DNA of 64,000 bases from Atriophallophorus winterbourni (Eukaryota; Platyhelminthes; Trematoda; Plagiorchiida; Microphallidae): the NCBI GenBank assembly GCA_013407085.1, contig JACCGJ010002601.1, positions 1 through 64,000 on the forward strand, in the 5' to 3' direction. Position 1 is the stretch's first letter; each line of letters starts with the position of its first letter. Below, one piece after another: positions 21,651 through 32,835 of the stretch. Under the pieces are notes generated by a model. That model was not told where the DNA came from, did not search any database, and saw only the letters and a program-made list of their open reading frames with translations. Both the position numbers and the translations under genes were made by a program.

Positions 21651-22890
21651 CAGAAGACTCTCTGCTGTTACAAAAAATGATGTTGATACGCTTCAAAGGT
21701 GGTCGTTTAAGAAAAAATTACCGCGTTACTTCAGCAAATGCAGGATCATGAATGTGGGGAATCGAGTAGAGTTCACATACCATATAGGTTTACATGTCCA
21801 TGAAAATTGCAATGAAGTAAAAGATTTAACTCCGCCAAGGACGGTCCCAAGCCCGTCTGAGAAAGGAGGAGGGTTGGGCTTAGGGCTAGCAACCCTATCC
21901 CGTAAAACCTACATTGCTACGGAAACGATGACAACAGATCCGTGGTTCGGTCATGTCTGCAGGATGGATCCCAGTTCGCATACGAGGGTAGCCATGCACT
22001 GGCATCCGCAAGGTAAACAAAAAAGGGGACGGCCCGAGGAAACTTGGCGCAGAACGTTGGAACGCGAACTACATGCACAAGGATTCACGGTGCAGACGGC
22101 AACGGAAGCAGCGACAGACCGGAACCACTGGCGTGAAGTTGTCTTCGCCTCATGTGCCACCCGGCACGGAGAGGACTGAATGAATATATGCTCCAGTTTT
22201 AAAACCTTACTTTAAAAATAGCAGTGCCTTTTAAAAAGCAACACCTGTCCTCAATCTACTCAAACAAGTATTTGGGAAATTTACCCGCAACATATTCAAA
22301 AGGATCTTGAATACATACTTGAGACCACTCATGGAATACGGTGTGCAGTCATGGTCTCTGTGGATCAAGAATGATGTTGAACTTATGCAGCGAATCTATC
22401 ACCGCTCAACATAACTAGTTCTCAGCATCCGAAAAACTCATAAAGAGAGGACATCTCTAATGAATCTGTCCGACTTTCCTTATCGACGAATCAGAGGAGA
22501 ACTTATCTTACTTTACAAAACATGCCATACCCCGAACCATTCCGAACCATTTATTCACGCGAAGGGATACGAGGAATTATCGGATCCATGAATATGCGTT
22601 GTTGGTACCCCATTCCCACCTGAACTCTAGAAGGTATTTTTACTCTGTCCGTGTCTGTTTTACTTGGAACAGTTTACCTTCTATCGTTGCTTACTCCACT
22701 AGCTTGCATGAATTTAAAACGGAATTAGACGAATTTTTATTGCATTATTCGTTTCTCAAAAACTTATATACTGCTAAATCAAATTCCTTATCTAGATTAT
22801 ACACTTGCATTACATTTTTTTACCATTCTGTGGTTGTTGTTACGCTTGTTGCTTTTTAGGCCATTAAAAACCTTGAAATAACTTGAATGA
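21651..22890 (+). mobile_element. CR1-like LINE, split by an RTE-derived insertion
   Basis: The first part (21651-21829) reads DVDTLQRWSFKKKLPRYFSK, then CRIMNVGNRVEFTYHIG. The second part (about 22190-22860) reads FGKFTRNIFKRILNTYLRPL, MEYGVQSWSLWIKNDVELMQ, RIYHRST, HSHLNSRRYFYSVRVCFTWN. Together they give the C-terminal half of a CR1-type protein at the expected spacing once 21830-22188 is removed. The 3' tail near 22870 (CCTTGAAATAACTTGAATG) matches that of the 5600-7900 element. Stops are present. Confidence 0.7.
21830..22188 (+). mobile_element. SINE-like element derived from an RTE 3' end
   Basis: About 360 bases encoding the last part of a second RTE family (FGHVCRMDPSSHTRVAMHWH, then GKQKRGRPEETWRRTLEREL), ending in a GACTGAATGAA tail. 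A second copy with the same 5' boundary (CTCCGC.AAGGACGGTCC) lies on the minus strand at 55747-56109. The two independent copies starting at the same base suggest a defined short element rather than random 5' truncation. Confidence 0.6.
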
Positions 22891-23419
22891 TCTGGTGTAT
22901 AGGGAGGGGAATTTTCAACTAGTTTCAGTGTACGTGATGCATTTTTTTCGTTCTTCTCTATCATATTTTTAAAAAAAATTGTGTGGGTTATTCATGTAAG
23001 TGAAGTCATTTTGCATTCCCAAGATCAGCAGACTGTTCTTTAATAAAGGCATGGTAAACATTGTCGTTATGTATCAAAACACAATCTTGAGCGTCACGAA
23101 TGCAAGTTTTGACAGGTTCGATCTAGAATACGTGCGGTCGCATTATTTTGAACTCTTGATTATCATGATATACTGTTCTTACACTTACACGTACGTGGAC
23201 ATTTTATACCTTGTTGGGCTCCCCTCGAATTCAGCTTTCTGGATATACCACTCTCGTAACGGTATTCGAGAATACGAGCAAATTTGGATTTTTCGTGATT
23301 TTCCCATATTGAATCTACGCGTGCAACCCTGTTAATACTCGTCAAGTCCTCAAAGGGATTAACGTCATCGGAAAGATCTTATTCTTCGCATTCGACTGGT
23401 TACATATTCAACATCGTGG
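22891..23419. other. Spacer, nothing recognised
   Basis: AT-rich sequence; the short open frames here have no recognisable motif. Confidence 0.3.
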
Positions 23420-23577
23420 GATCAACTACCGAAGCGTATCGCCGGATTCAATTCTGATTTTGTTCTTATTAGTGAACAACGATTTTCGCCACGCTCACAA
23501 TCTTCATCATCGATTGCACGACAGAACCACTGCCTGTGCACACAACACTGACCAGTACTGATCACAACCGTGAGCGG

Positions 23578-24252
23578 ATGACCCCGAAAAGGATACAAAG
23601 CGCACCTGGCTGCAAAATTCGGTATGTCCGGTCTGTCACGTGTTACGCTTGTTTGTTGAAAGTGCATGCAAAATGCGACTAATCGCTGACCTCAGATTTG
23701 GTATCGATTATTAATGGAGATCATTGTCCTGGTGTTTGTTACGTTTGCCAGGTTTGTAAGGCCAAACCAACAGTGACATCCTCGGAAGCGAAAAACCCTG
23801 AGCATGAAATTGAGACGCGTATAAATGGACTACAATCCAGTATACAAACACTGAATGAACTGTTGAAAAACGTCATAAAGGCACCATCGTTACCCGACTT
23901 AGAGTTTACTGCCAAGAAGGCGATAGAAAAACCATCATACGCGCACAGGCCAACAGTTGCCCAGATAACCGCGCAGATGGTGCCTAAAACGGGTAAGTGT
24001 TTGCCGAGATCAGTGACTCCTCAACTGAACGGAAACGAGAAGGAACTCGGTAAAAACAGTTCTCAAAAGACCGACTCAAATATCAAACTAATATCCGCGG
24101 GTATAAACCTTAGTGCTATATGTACCAACGTGACTGAGTCACGGGAAACGGTGTTCGAAGCTAAGCAAAAACATGACTTATTTGAGTGGTATAAACTTTG
24201 CAGTAAAATGAGACTGGCCGCAGTTACTTCCTCATCAATAGTTCGGCTGTGA
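23578..24252 (+). pseudogene. CR1 ORF1 with PHD-type zinc finger, one internal stop
   Basis: The frame from ATG 23578 reads VTCYACLLKVHAKCD, then an in-frame TAA at 23680, then VSIINGDHCPGVCYVCQVCK and a long polar tail (ETRINGLQSSIQTLNELLKN). The Cys-x2-Cys, His-x2-Cys and Cys-x2-Cys pairs match the C4HC3 PHD pattern of the array ORF1 copies, though the first Cys pair is reduced. ORF1 proteins of this kind are thought to bind element RNA or chromatin. One nonsense codon breaks an otherwise open frame. Confidence 0.65.
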
Positions 24253-24439
24253 GGACGTGGGAAATGTAGTCTTATACGCTTATCTTCTTAGAGGTGTTCG
24301 GGAGTCTACATGTCGTATCCATGCAGGTCTACCATGGTGGGAGCGATAGTCGTCGAATAAATCTCGAGAAGGAAATGATCCTAGAAGTATTGTATTTCTA
24401 GGCATTGTGGAAGAGGCTGCTGACGTACCTTCTCCGAAG

Positions 24440-26215
24440 ACGCACTCGGAAGTGGATAGCCATGCGAAATTCCGCATGGGCTGCACACAAAATAATACGA
24501 ACAGGCGCATCTTAGGAACACTTTCGTAGTTTTCGTAACAAGGTGACGTCCCTAATCGAGAAGACAAGCATATCACCATTGGAAGCTGATTGACATGAAA
24601 CGACATCCTCAAGTTGCTGTACACCATCGTAAACACCGCGACCAAGGTTAAGCCAGGTGTATTTCCTATCCAGACAGAGATCGGACTGACTGATAATGTC
24701 AAGGATACAGCTGATGCCCTAATATCATTTTATGCGCAAGTATTTTGTCCAAAGAACGTGTCAACGCTGACGTCTTTGCCGCACCCACTACAAGTCGACT
24801 GCCTTAGCAACATCGAGGTAAATCCTACGGTTGTGCGAAAGCATCTACGCCGGCTGAACGTTCGCAAATCACCAGGAGAGGATGGAATAACACCCGCTGT
24901 TCTGAAATCATGCGAGCTGGAGCTTTGTGGCCCACTAAGTGATCTATTCAGGCACTCATTGAATACGGGAACCGTACCAACTCAATGGAAAACCGGTGTT
25001 ATCACACCAATCTACAAAGGGGACAGTCGTTCTGATCCGGCGAATTACCGCCCCGTGACGCTTCTTTCAGCGGTTTCTAAAATTTTGGAACGCCTGGTGT
25101 GTGAACGACTTGTTGAACATCTCGAGAACCATCAGCTAATAACTTTCACACAACACGGATTTAGGAAAACATATTCATGCCTGTCTAACTTGATCACGAC
25201 TCTAAATGACTGGACGCAAGCACTAGACCAAGGGGGTTCCGTTCATGCCGGTTACTTAGATATATCTAAAGCATTCGACAGAGTGAATCACTCCTTACTG
25301 CTTCAGACGCTGCAGAATGTTGGCGTCATCGGAAACCTACTAACATGGTTCACAAGTTACCTGTCTGGACGCAAAGTAAAAGTCAGAATAGATGGTGAAA
25401 CTTCTCGAACAATTGAAGCCACGAGCGGAGACCTTCAGGGTTCGGTTCTCGGTCCGATACTGTTTCTCATATTTATAAACGATCTACCGAACTTACTAGA
25501 ATGTAAGCTTGTTATTCGCAGATGATGTAAAAATCTGGACGAAGGTCAACTCTATCGAGGACTGTCATGTTCTGCAAGGAGATTTGAATAAGCTGCACCA
25601 GTGGTCAATCCAAAACAAACTGCCATTCAATTTCCGCAAGTGCAAAATTTTGCAAGTCGGAAAACCCTTTCCCTTTACCTACAAACTTGGCAGCCACCCG
25701 CTTGAATGGAGTACATCACAAAAAGATCTCGGAATCTTGGTGTCTGGCACTTGAAGAACAGCCTACAGTGCGAAGCCGTCTACAAGCGTGCGTGCAGCTT
25801 GCTAGGTTTACTGAAACGCATTTTCGGACGTTTCCCACCACACTCACTCGCGAAATTGCTAAACACTTACATACATCCTGTCGTTGACTACGCTGTACAA
25901 GCTTGGACGCCATGGATGGAAAAAAACATCTCGCTCCTCGAACGAATTTATCACAAGGCAACCAAAACGGTTACCGGATTGAATAATTTACCCTTCGAGC
26001 AGCGACTGACCAGACTTGGACTGTGCACCCTCGAGCGCAGACCTCACTCTGACATATCGAATCATCTACGCGAAATCCCACCCTCTCAAACAACTCTTCA
26101 AGTTTGGTTCGGTTGTCCCCACACGCAGCCACCCTTTGACCCTTCAAATCCCACACTCACGATTGAATTGTCGTCGTCACTTCTTCGCTGTTCGTGTATG
26201 ATTCTTGTGGAATAG
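24440..26215 (+). pseudogene. CR1 reverse transcriptase, three frameshifts
   Basis: The frame at 24614-25525 shows NVRKSPGEDGITPAVLKS, WKTGVITPIYKGDSRSDPAN, YRPVTLLSAVSKILERLVCE, FTQHGFRKTYSCLSNLITTL, GYLDISKAFDRVNHSLLLQT and SGDLQGSVLGPILFLIFIND. Normally that last block begins GVPQGS. A frameshift at about 25510 leads to LFADDVKIWTKV (catalytic ADD present), and a second near 25755 to NSLQCEAVYKRACSLLGLLK and AVQAWTPWMEKNISLLERIY. A third near 26040 breaks the tail. All palm motifs are readable, so the copy is fairly young but inactive. Confidence 0.8.
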
Positions 26216-26515
26216 CTTGCCGACAGATTTTGTTACCTCAGCGAACGAGCACATCTTTAAACAAAGGTTACGAAACCTTATGTTAAGTACTACTGCGTTG
26301 GCCCCTACATATTGACGTCTATATTTTTTAACGCACGGAACTACCGTCCATCCCTCAGTCTGTGTCGCCATTGAGGATTATTTTTGCTCCACCTATGAAG
26401 AAAACGGAGATGATCATACAAGTAACGATTTTTTTTATAAATTTTTTATACGTATATCCTATGGTACTGTACAGCAATTTGCTTTTTTTTAACCATAAAT
26501 CTTGAATCTGAATCA

Positions 26516-28085
26516 TGTCAATGCTGCACACATTTTAATCCACTTTATCGGGGTCGGAGCACTCTGGTCGATAACCATATTATGAAAATTCAAGCAGTAG
26601 ATAATTGTTTGCACCTCGAAGCAGTATTCAACATGGAATTTATACAAAATGTTCCATCACGAATGAAAATCAGAGAATAAAATAAAGACTAATACTTACC
26701 CAAAACATTAATATACAGGCGTGACGTCTGAAGAAATTTTCTTTTTCACGCGCGACTTATAAATTGTGATATTGATCAATTCAATTAAATATTGATTGTC
26801 TTGAATACTTGCAAAAGCCGAAACTTAATATGAGAATTGAAAACAATGTAAAGATCAAATGTATGATTTGTTTGCTTAATGAAAAGTAATAGAATCACGT
26901 TAAAATCCAAAATGTAAGAATTAATTTCGTTTGCAGAGTAAACTGACCTACGTAGATCATGGAGATGCTGATCTGCGTCCAAAGTAATGAGTTATTGACA
27001 ATAATATCAAAGCTGGGCGACCGCGGTCATTTACGTAAACTTACTAATGAAAATAGTTATGCTAGATTTCTGGAAACTTATTCATCCTAATTATTTTAAT
27101 TTACTGGAGTAGTATAAAGTAAGAACACATAGCTTGCAGCTTAGTTCTAACTTCCAAGTATGGTATGTACTGAAACTCAGTTAAGTTGTTTCTTGAAAAC
27201 TATTCAAAACAGGTTAACAACGTGTAGTCAAATTGCACCGATTTTATACGAAAAATTTGTTAACAAAATAAGAATGGCTCCGCGTGTTCTCTACCGCCTT
27301 GTCATTAAATAAGGCACTACATCAGCTGACCGTGCTATTAAAGATAGACCCATCTGTTTCCAGAATCGGTAATACAGATGAGCTATCAATGAAAGACATG
27401 CCGGATCTAAATTTTAAGCTGCCATGATCCAAAATTTCTAAATTACAAAACGAAACAAAATTTGGAAATTTGAAACATTTTACTATTGCCATTCTATAAA
27501 ACGAATTTTCGACGCATGATTGACTCGTCAGCCACTTAACGCACTGTACAACGAGAATTGAGCGGAAATAATTATCGTGGTAAATGCTTTAATATGAATG
27601 CTCTATGACACTTGCAAATGCTACTTACAATGAAATGTTTTCCATAGTATGATATCCAGATAAGACGATTAATAAACATATTCTCATATAAAAACCAAAA
27701 CTATTTTATTTGTTTTAATACATTAATTTTAACGTTACATTTATTATTAGTGTATACCATCTTTTTGAAAATTTTAATATCATTCATTATTAACATTGTA
27801 AAATAAGAACATAATATCCTCACAATCAAAAATGACAAAGTTTATTTATGATTGGATTTTTTATCTTAAAAGCATGAAGACATGTTGACCGTTATTTATT
27901 TATAAGTCAATATGTCGTACAAAACATTTGATTATTTTACACACAAATATTATAATACTTGATTACTGTAATTTTTCATCACATAAAATAAAAGTTGATA
28001 AAAGACAATGATATAGCTAGTTCTGTTTCTATTGGTTAACTTGTGTTATACATATGCTGGAGCTACAGTTTTTATTCTACCTTTA
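26516..28085. other. AT-rich stretch, nothing recognised
   Basis: About 1.6 kb of very AT-rich sequence with no open frame above about 65 codons, no transposon motif and no RNA gene that could be recognised. It is the longest apparently repeat-free stretch in the window. Confidence 0.4.
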
Positions 28086-28087
28086 AA

Positions 28088-28325
28088 TACCTATTCTTCT
28101 TCTTCTTCTGAATAGACGGCAGGAGGAATACAGTCCGTGAAAGCCGCTTCACCTCCCGGGTCTCTGTTATCTCAGCGTAGATTCCTCACGAGGAGTTACT
28201 GAGCTGAGAGAGTAGGCGAATCGCGCAGGATAGCGGGAAGTTCACCGTCCAATATGCGTTTAAACTGCTCTTCGGTGACTGCCCCGACTGCATCAGCGGA
28301 GAGTGCATTCCAAATATTGACCACT
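28088..28325 (-). mobile_element. LINE C-terminal scrap with GAA-rich tail
   Basis: Minus-strand reading gives VVNIWNALSADAVGAVTEEQ, then FKRILDGELPAILRDSPTL and a stop, the usual end of a CR1/Jockey-type ORF2 (W-N-LP...FK..LD). The 3' side ends in a (GAA)n-like run near 28090. It is cut on the other side by an assembly gap. Confidence 0.55.
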
Positions 28326-28345
28326 NNNNNNNNNNNNNNNNNNNN
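28326..28345. other. Assembly gap of 20 N
   Basis: Twenty undetermined bases join a minus-strand LINE scrap to a plus-strand CR1 3' end, so the order here may not be real. Confidence 0.95.
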
Positions 28346-28640
28346 GTTACCTCAGCAAACGAGCACATCTTTAAACAAAGGTTACGAAACCTTATGTTGA
28401 GAACTACTGCGTTGGCCCTACATATTGATGTCTATATTTTTTTAACGCACGGAACTACCGTCCATCCAAAGATTCTTTTCCCTCAGTCTGTGTCGCCATT
28501 GAGGATTATTTTTACTCCACCTATGAAGAACACGGATATGATCATACAAGTAACGATTTTTTTTAATTTTTTTTATACGTATATCCTATGGTACTGTACA
28601 GCAATTTGCTTTTTTTAACAATAAATCTTGAATCTTGAAT
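28346..28640 (+). mobile_element. CR1-like LINE 3' end
   Basis: Nearly identical to 26233-26515, from the codons for the end of the protein (ANEHIFKQRLRNLM) to the tail ATAAATCTTGAATCTTGAATG. The heptamer TCTTGAA is repeated once more here than in the 26.5 kb copy. Confidence 0.75.
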
Positions 28641-28729
28641 GTAAAAAAAAGAAAAAGTTGAGCACGATAACAAACAGTGGAAATACCTAGCCGAAACAAT
28701 TGGATGCGTTTAGGATACCGCGGTCTGCC

Positions 28730-29960
28730 AACTATAACGGGCAAGGTCCTAGCCCTTTAAAGCAAACCTTTTGTGAGTATTCAGCTTGACTCAGGAATCC
28801 AGACATTGGGCGAAATTTTGATAAATCCTGAGATTGTCGCAAGTCAATTGCTCAAACTAAATGTAAGAAAATCCCTAGGTTCCGATGGCATCACACCGGA
28901 TGTGCTGAAGTTCTGTCATCGGCAGCTTTGTGAACCGCATTCCAGCCTATTTAACCATTCGATGCTTAAGGGAGTGGTACCGAAACATTGGAAGTCCGGC
29001 GTGATTACACCTATCTTCAAATGAGGCAGCTGATCTGACGCTGCAAATTATCGTCCCGTCAATCTATTAACTGTTATTGGTAAAGTCATTGAACGTATAC
29101 TCTCGAAAATAATGGTTGCACACTTTGAATTGCTTAATTTGTTTTCGCCAGCGGAGCATGGATTTCGATCGCATCGCTCTTGTCTAACGAATCTTCACAT
29201 AGCGTTAGTCAGCATGATGAAGAAGTAGGATAGAAGTTCTTGCGTCAACGTATGTTACTTAGACATTCCTGAAACTGTTAACAGAGTCAATCATAATTTG
29301 CTTCTTCAAAAACCGATACGTTTAGGAATATGTGATCCACTCCTCTCATGGTTGTGCGACTACCAGTCAGATCGCCAAGCCCGAGTTAATGTAAACGGAG
29401 TGCTATCCAAAATGTCCAAAACTACCAGCGGAGTCTCACAAGGATCCGTGCTAGGCCCGCTTCGCTTTATAATATACATAGACGATTTAACCCCTCTCAT
29501 ATCATCCAAAATAGTCATGTTAGCGGATAATATGAAATTTGGACGCAAATTAGTTCTGTAGCTGATTGTGAGAAACTGCAAAGGGATTTAGACAACGTGT
29601 CAAATTGGCCGGCCATGAATGATAAGTCATTCAACATACGGAAAAAAGATGATCCAGCTCGGCAAGAATGTTCCTTGGACATATCGATTGGGAACTGAAA
29701 ACTCGACATGGTGCTCGTTGGAAAAAGATCTTGGAGTATGGATTAGTGGAAACCTGAAGAGCACTGTGCACTGCTAGAATATATATCGACAGGCCAATAT
29801 AGCGTTGGGTATCTTTCAAAGAATATTTGGAAGATTCTCGTTGGTAACCTTACCAAAGATAATAAACGTCTAACTTCGCCCTACGATGGAGTATGTAGTA
29901 GAGGTCTGGGCTCCTAAGCTGCGAAAAGATATTGCTCTCTAATATGCACGAGAAGGAAGA
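28730..29960 (+). mobile_element. CR1-like reverse transcriptase pseudogene
   Basis: Readable blocks are KLNVRKSLGSDGITPDVLKF, WKSGVITPIFK (stop), NYRPVNLLTVIGKVIERILS, AEHGFRSHRSCLTNLHIALV, CYLDIPETVNRVNHNLLLQK, SGVSQGSVLGPLRFIIYIDD and IVMLADNMKF, where the catalytic DD has become DN. Many stops and frameshifts. A third CR1-type family, older than its neighbours. Confidence 0.7.
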
Positions 29961-30530
29961 AGATAGCGAGAAATGAGCCAAATTTGGCAAATTATTCAGT
30001 GTGTACGATGACCTTCAGGTAATTGTGGAAGAACTGATGGAGCGCTTGAAGCAAGTGACACAGAATTGAATTTCCAATCGGTCTCTAATCTCAATACAAA
30101 ATTCGAACACTAGCCATTGTGTTGATTTCACAGATGTATGCGTGCCATTTAGGTAGGAGTTATCCTCATTTGAGATGCCTTGAGAAACAACTGATATAAC
30201 TAACGGTGGTAGCCAGGCAGTATACAACCTAGATGATATATATGTTATCACAATACGGTGTACGGAGCTGCTACTCGTAAGCAATATTCAAGTTTATAGT
30301 TACAGAAAATATTTTATAATCCATCTAGAAACTGTGAAACAGAAATAATATTTGTACACACTGTACGTCACGACCGTATGAGCAACTGTTTCACTGCGTT
30401 GAGACGACCTGGAATGCACTCTGTCCTGGGTAGAGAACTTAACTCATCACAAATTTGTCTCGTGGATTTACATATCCAGAATTCTTATTGTTTGTAAATC
30501 TAAATTTAACGTTGTGGGTGTGTTCTTCCT
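29961..30530. other. Spacer before the array, nothing recognised
   Basis: No supported feature. The array homology begins at about 30530-30540. Confidence 0.35.
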
Positions 30531-31148
30531 TCCTTTGACTATCTCACAATGTGTGACCCTGTTTCATTGTGAGAGGAGTTACGTTATTCAAACTATACCC
30601 TATGCGATCAACATATACTTCAGTTTCATGAAAATGTCTTCAAAAACGGGAACGTAGTTATCACAATGCATAACCTTGCGTACATGTACAAATGACTTAG
30701 CAAAACCTGAACCAAACTGCCCATCTAATTTAAATGCTCACATATGGTTGAGTCGAATATTTAGTTGTTCTGAGATTAATGCCCAAAAACTGGCGTACGC
30801 TAATCCATTAATCGAGAGTACTCCGATTTTATTGTTGCAATTATAACGATTTTTTTCAAATTTTGCTTAACAATAACTAAGAAATTCCAGCGTTCATTTT
30901 GCCACATAAAAAAACCAGCAAATATTTTTGTTATTTGCATTGTTGCACTTTTTTAATCAATAATTCTTGTGGCCGTATCACATTCTGAATAGAATGGTAA
31001 CATATCGTGATATTACGTTTACTACGCAAGTGAACAAAAGGAAACCACATTCCAATTTCTTCACCGCCAGATATTGAGGTCATGACTACACAATAGCTAT
31101 TTAAACGTAGCTGTAAACGTGTGCAACAAACAGTTCTATCACGTCGCA
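30531..31148 (+). promoter_or_regulatory. Upstream block and TATA-like box, array gene 1
   Basis: This block is conserved in all array copies and in the diverged gene at 15304. The TATTTAAA box is at 31098-31105, 51 bases before the ATG. The short segment around the box has two types in the array: this one (CACAATAGCTATTTAAACG) is shared with genes 3 and 5. Confidence 0.55.
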
Positions 31149-31346
31149 ATGAACGCGTTTCTCGTAGTTTGTGTGTTGGTGTTGTTAAATCAAATCGATG
31201 GAGCCATCCACGGAAGACACAATATGGATGACGAGGACTTGCAGAGTGGAGATGAGTACGAGCCCATCAATCAATATGGACGCCGTGTAATGATCGACGA
31301 AGGAGGTCTGCATCCTAAAGATGCGGTCGAAACACCGGGTGTTTGA
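31149..31346 (+). CDS. Array gene 1: small secreted acidic protein, 65 aa
   Basis: Product unknown. Signal peptide MNAFLVVCVLVLLNQIDGA, with cleavage likely just before or after the final Ala, then a 46-residue mature peptide. This has an acidic patch (MDDEDLQSGDEYEPI), a variable centre (here NQYGRRVMIDEGG) and the end ETPGV. There are no cysteines after the leader and no known domain. A single exon fits the evidence: a TATA-like box 51 bases upstream, a stop, and AATAAA about 120 bases after it. However, GT right before the stop (CCGGGTGTTTGA) could also be a splice donor, as in micro-exon-type secreted genes of flatworms. The GRR in the centre occurs only in this copy and would be a possible processing site. 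Secretion is inferred from the leader. Confidence 0.65.
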   Translation: MNAFLVVCVLVLLNQIDGAIHGRHNMDDEDLQSGDEYEPINQYGRRVMIDEGGLHPKDAVETPGV

Positions 31347-31467
31347 ATTTTGAATTTAACATGGTCCACCATGGGATAATGCAGTCACACTTTTTGCAGT
31401 TTTGTTAAACTTTTGCTTTGATGAAATATCCAAATATATCTTTAACCTATCTATGTCTTCTGATTGC

Positions 31468-31473
31468 AATAAA
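31468..31473 (+). terminator. Poly(A) signal AATAAA, array gene 1
   Basis: AATAAA about 122 bases after the stop, kept at the same place in all four array genes (39994, 48092 and 57004) but changed to CATAAA beside the 15304 gene. Confidence 0.5.
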
Positions 31474-31639
31474 CCGTCTAATACATTTAAAATCATTCCC
31501 AAATAATGTTTCCTCGAGATTCCAGTCTTGCTGCTGCGAGCACCAGAATACTACGTTTTTCCTCGTTGTTCACAATAGAACATTGCTTATCAACCATTCG
31601 TTTGGTGTGATCTGAAGGATGATTCGTGTGAGGATTCAT

Positions 31640-32390
31640 GGGAAGATATTTCGAGGTATGCAGGCTTCAATATATTAATCGAGACTGTATCACAGCGACC
31701 ATCGATGTTTAATATGAAGTGTTTGTCTTGGCGTGAGATGGCTTGATGTGGACCATGAATACGAGGTTATAATTAAATGATCAATGAATTACTACGCACA
31801 AATATGAAATCACACATATCTGAGCAAGGGTGTTTGCAGATTGAAGGTGTGGAAGAACGTGTGGGTTGATAATGAGAACGAAATTCACAACTGCATAACC
31901 GAAATTAAGGTCGGAAACGGGGGTATGTTCAGGAGGACTGACGAAATCACCAGGCCAAGATAAAGGTGAAACGAATATTAATTTTGAGGGATAAAACTTT
32001 GGGTCTTCTTTCATGCATATACGTAATCCAAGAAGTGCAAGTGAGAGGTTCTCTGCTCAATTGCTCTGGTCAACTAGACACGATTAAGCCGCTTTCAACT
32101 GCTAATGGAATATTTCAGCTAAAACGTTAGCAAGGGGGAAAATGCAGTCATGCGGATATGTTGACAACCGAGGAATGTTGATAGAACATGGAAGAGAGAA
32201 GACTGAAATTGCGCTCCGCGATCGGTGGTAACGACAGCAGATGCACCGAAGTTTGCTACTCAATGCTGGATGAAAGCACGAGCATCGGATTCTGAAGTAA
32301 TATCAGAAAAAGGGAAGGGAGATATGCCGTCGAGTATATCGGCCAAAAGACTATCAAAATATATGTATAATTTATTTTAACATGGATAGG
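31640..32390. other. Gene-to-LINE spacer, unit 1
   Basis: Sequence shared by all units (40160-40910, 48260-49010 and 57175-57930). A 61-codon plus frame (40303-40488, 48401-48586) is open in units 2 and 4-type order only where a one-base difference allows; it is broken by an extra G in units 1 and 4, so it is not supported as coding. Confidence 0.4.
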
Positions 32391-32394
32391 ACCA

Positions 32395-32665
32395 AGTAAG
32401 TCTATTCATAGATTTATTCATAGATTATATGCAGGTAAAATCTATGCTTTACAAGACCCACACAAACTTACATCGGGTCGGATGGTAAAAAATATCAAAA
32501 TATTGTTAGATTATTGTCAAACGTGAAAAACATACTTGTCCATGTGGCTATTTAGTGATATCTTGAAAACTTCAACGGTTCCAGATTGTACCACTTAAGT
32601 AGGTTAACTGTTCCACAATAGCACAACTAAGAGGGATGAGGCGAGCAACATATTTTCTACATCTT
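32395..32665 (-). mobile_element. LINE 3' end, unit 1
   Basis: The minus strand encodes the end of an ORF2, best read in unit 2 as VQLWNSLPTYVVQSGTVEVF, then KKSLNSHMNKYVFHV and a stop. A tail with repeated TTCATAGATTTA-like units lies at its 3' side. The reverse transcriptase that should precede it is missing; the ORF1 at 32836-33498 comes next instead. Confidence 0.6.
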
Positions 32666-32835
32666 TAAGGGCATGAGCACTACACGCAATAACCTGGGTG
32701 TGATCGCACGAGGTGAGTTCGGGTGTCTAAAAAATCGCGTCAACGACGCTTGTGAGGCAGTGATGTCTTATCTTCGGCAAATGTCATTCCATTGTTTCCT
32801 GTCATCTGCATCGCGTTGCTTTGCGATGGCGAAGT

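Larger units (their letters stand above)
23420..26515 (+). mobile_element. CR1-like LINE with ORF1 and RT but no endonuclease
   Basis: A plus-strand element. ORF1 with a PHD-type finger is at 23578-24252 and reverse transcriptase runs to about 26215. An AT-rich 3' untranslated region follows to about 26515, ending in ATAAATCTTGAATCTGAATC. Only about 350 bases separate ORF1 from the region before the RT. Read as RTRKWIAMRNSAWAAHKIIR, this spacer looks like the post-endonuclease linker, so the endonuclease (normally some 220 codons) is deleted. The same family, 5' truncated, recurs on the minus strand in every array unit. Confidence 0.75.

Noticed and set aside
23698..24252. A separate 184-codon gene
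   Set aside because: Its upstream codons continue in the same frame to ATG 23578 across one stop; it is the rest of a damaged CR1 ORF1.
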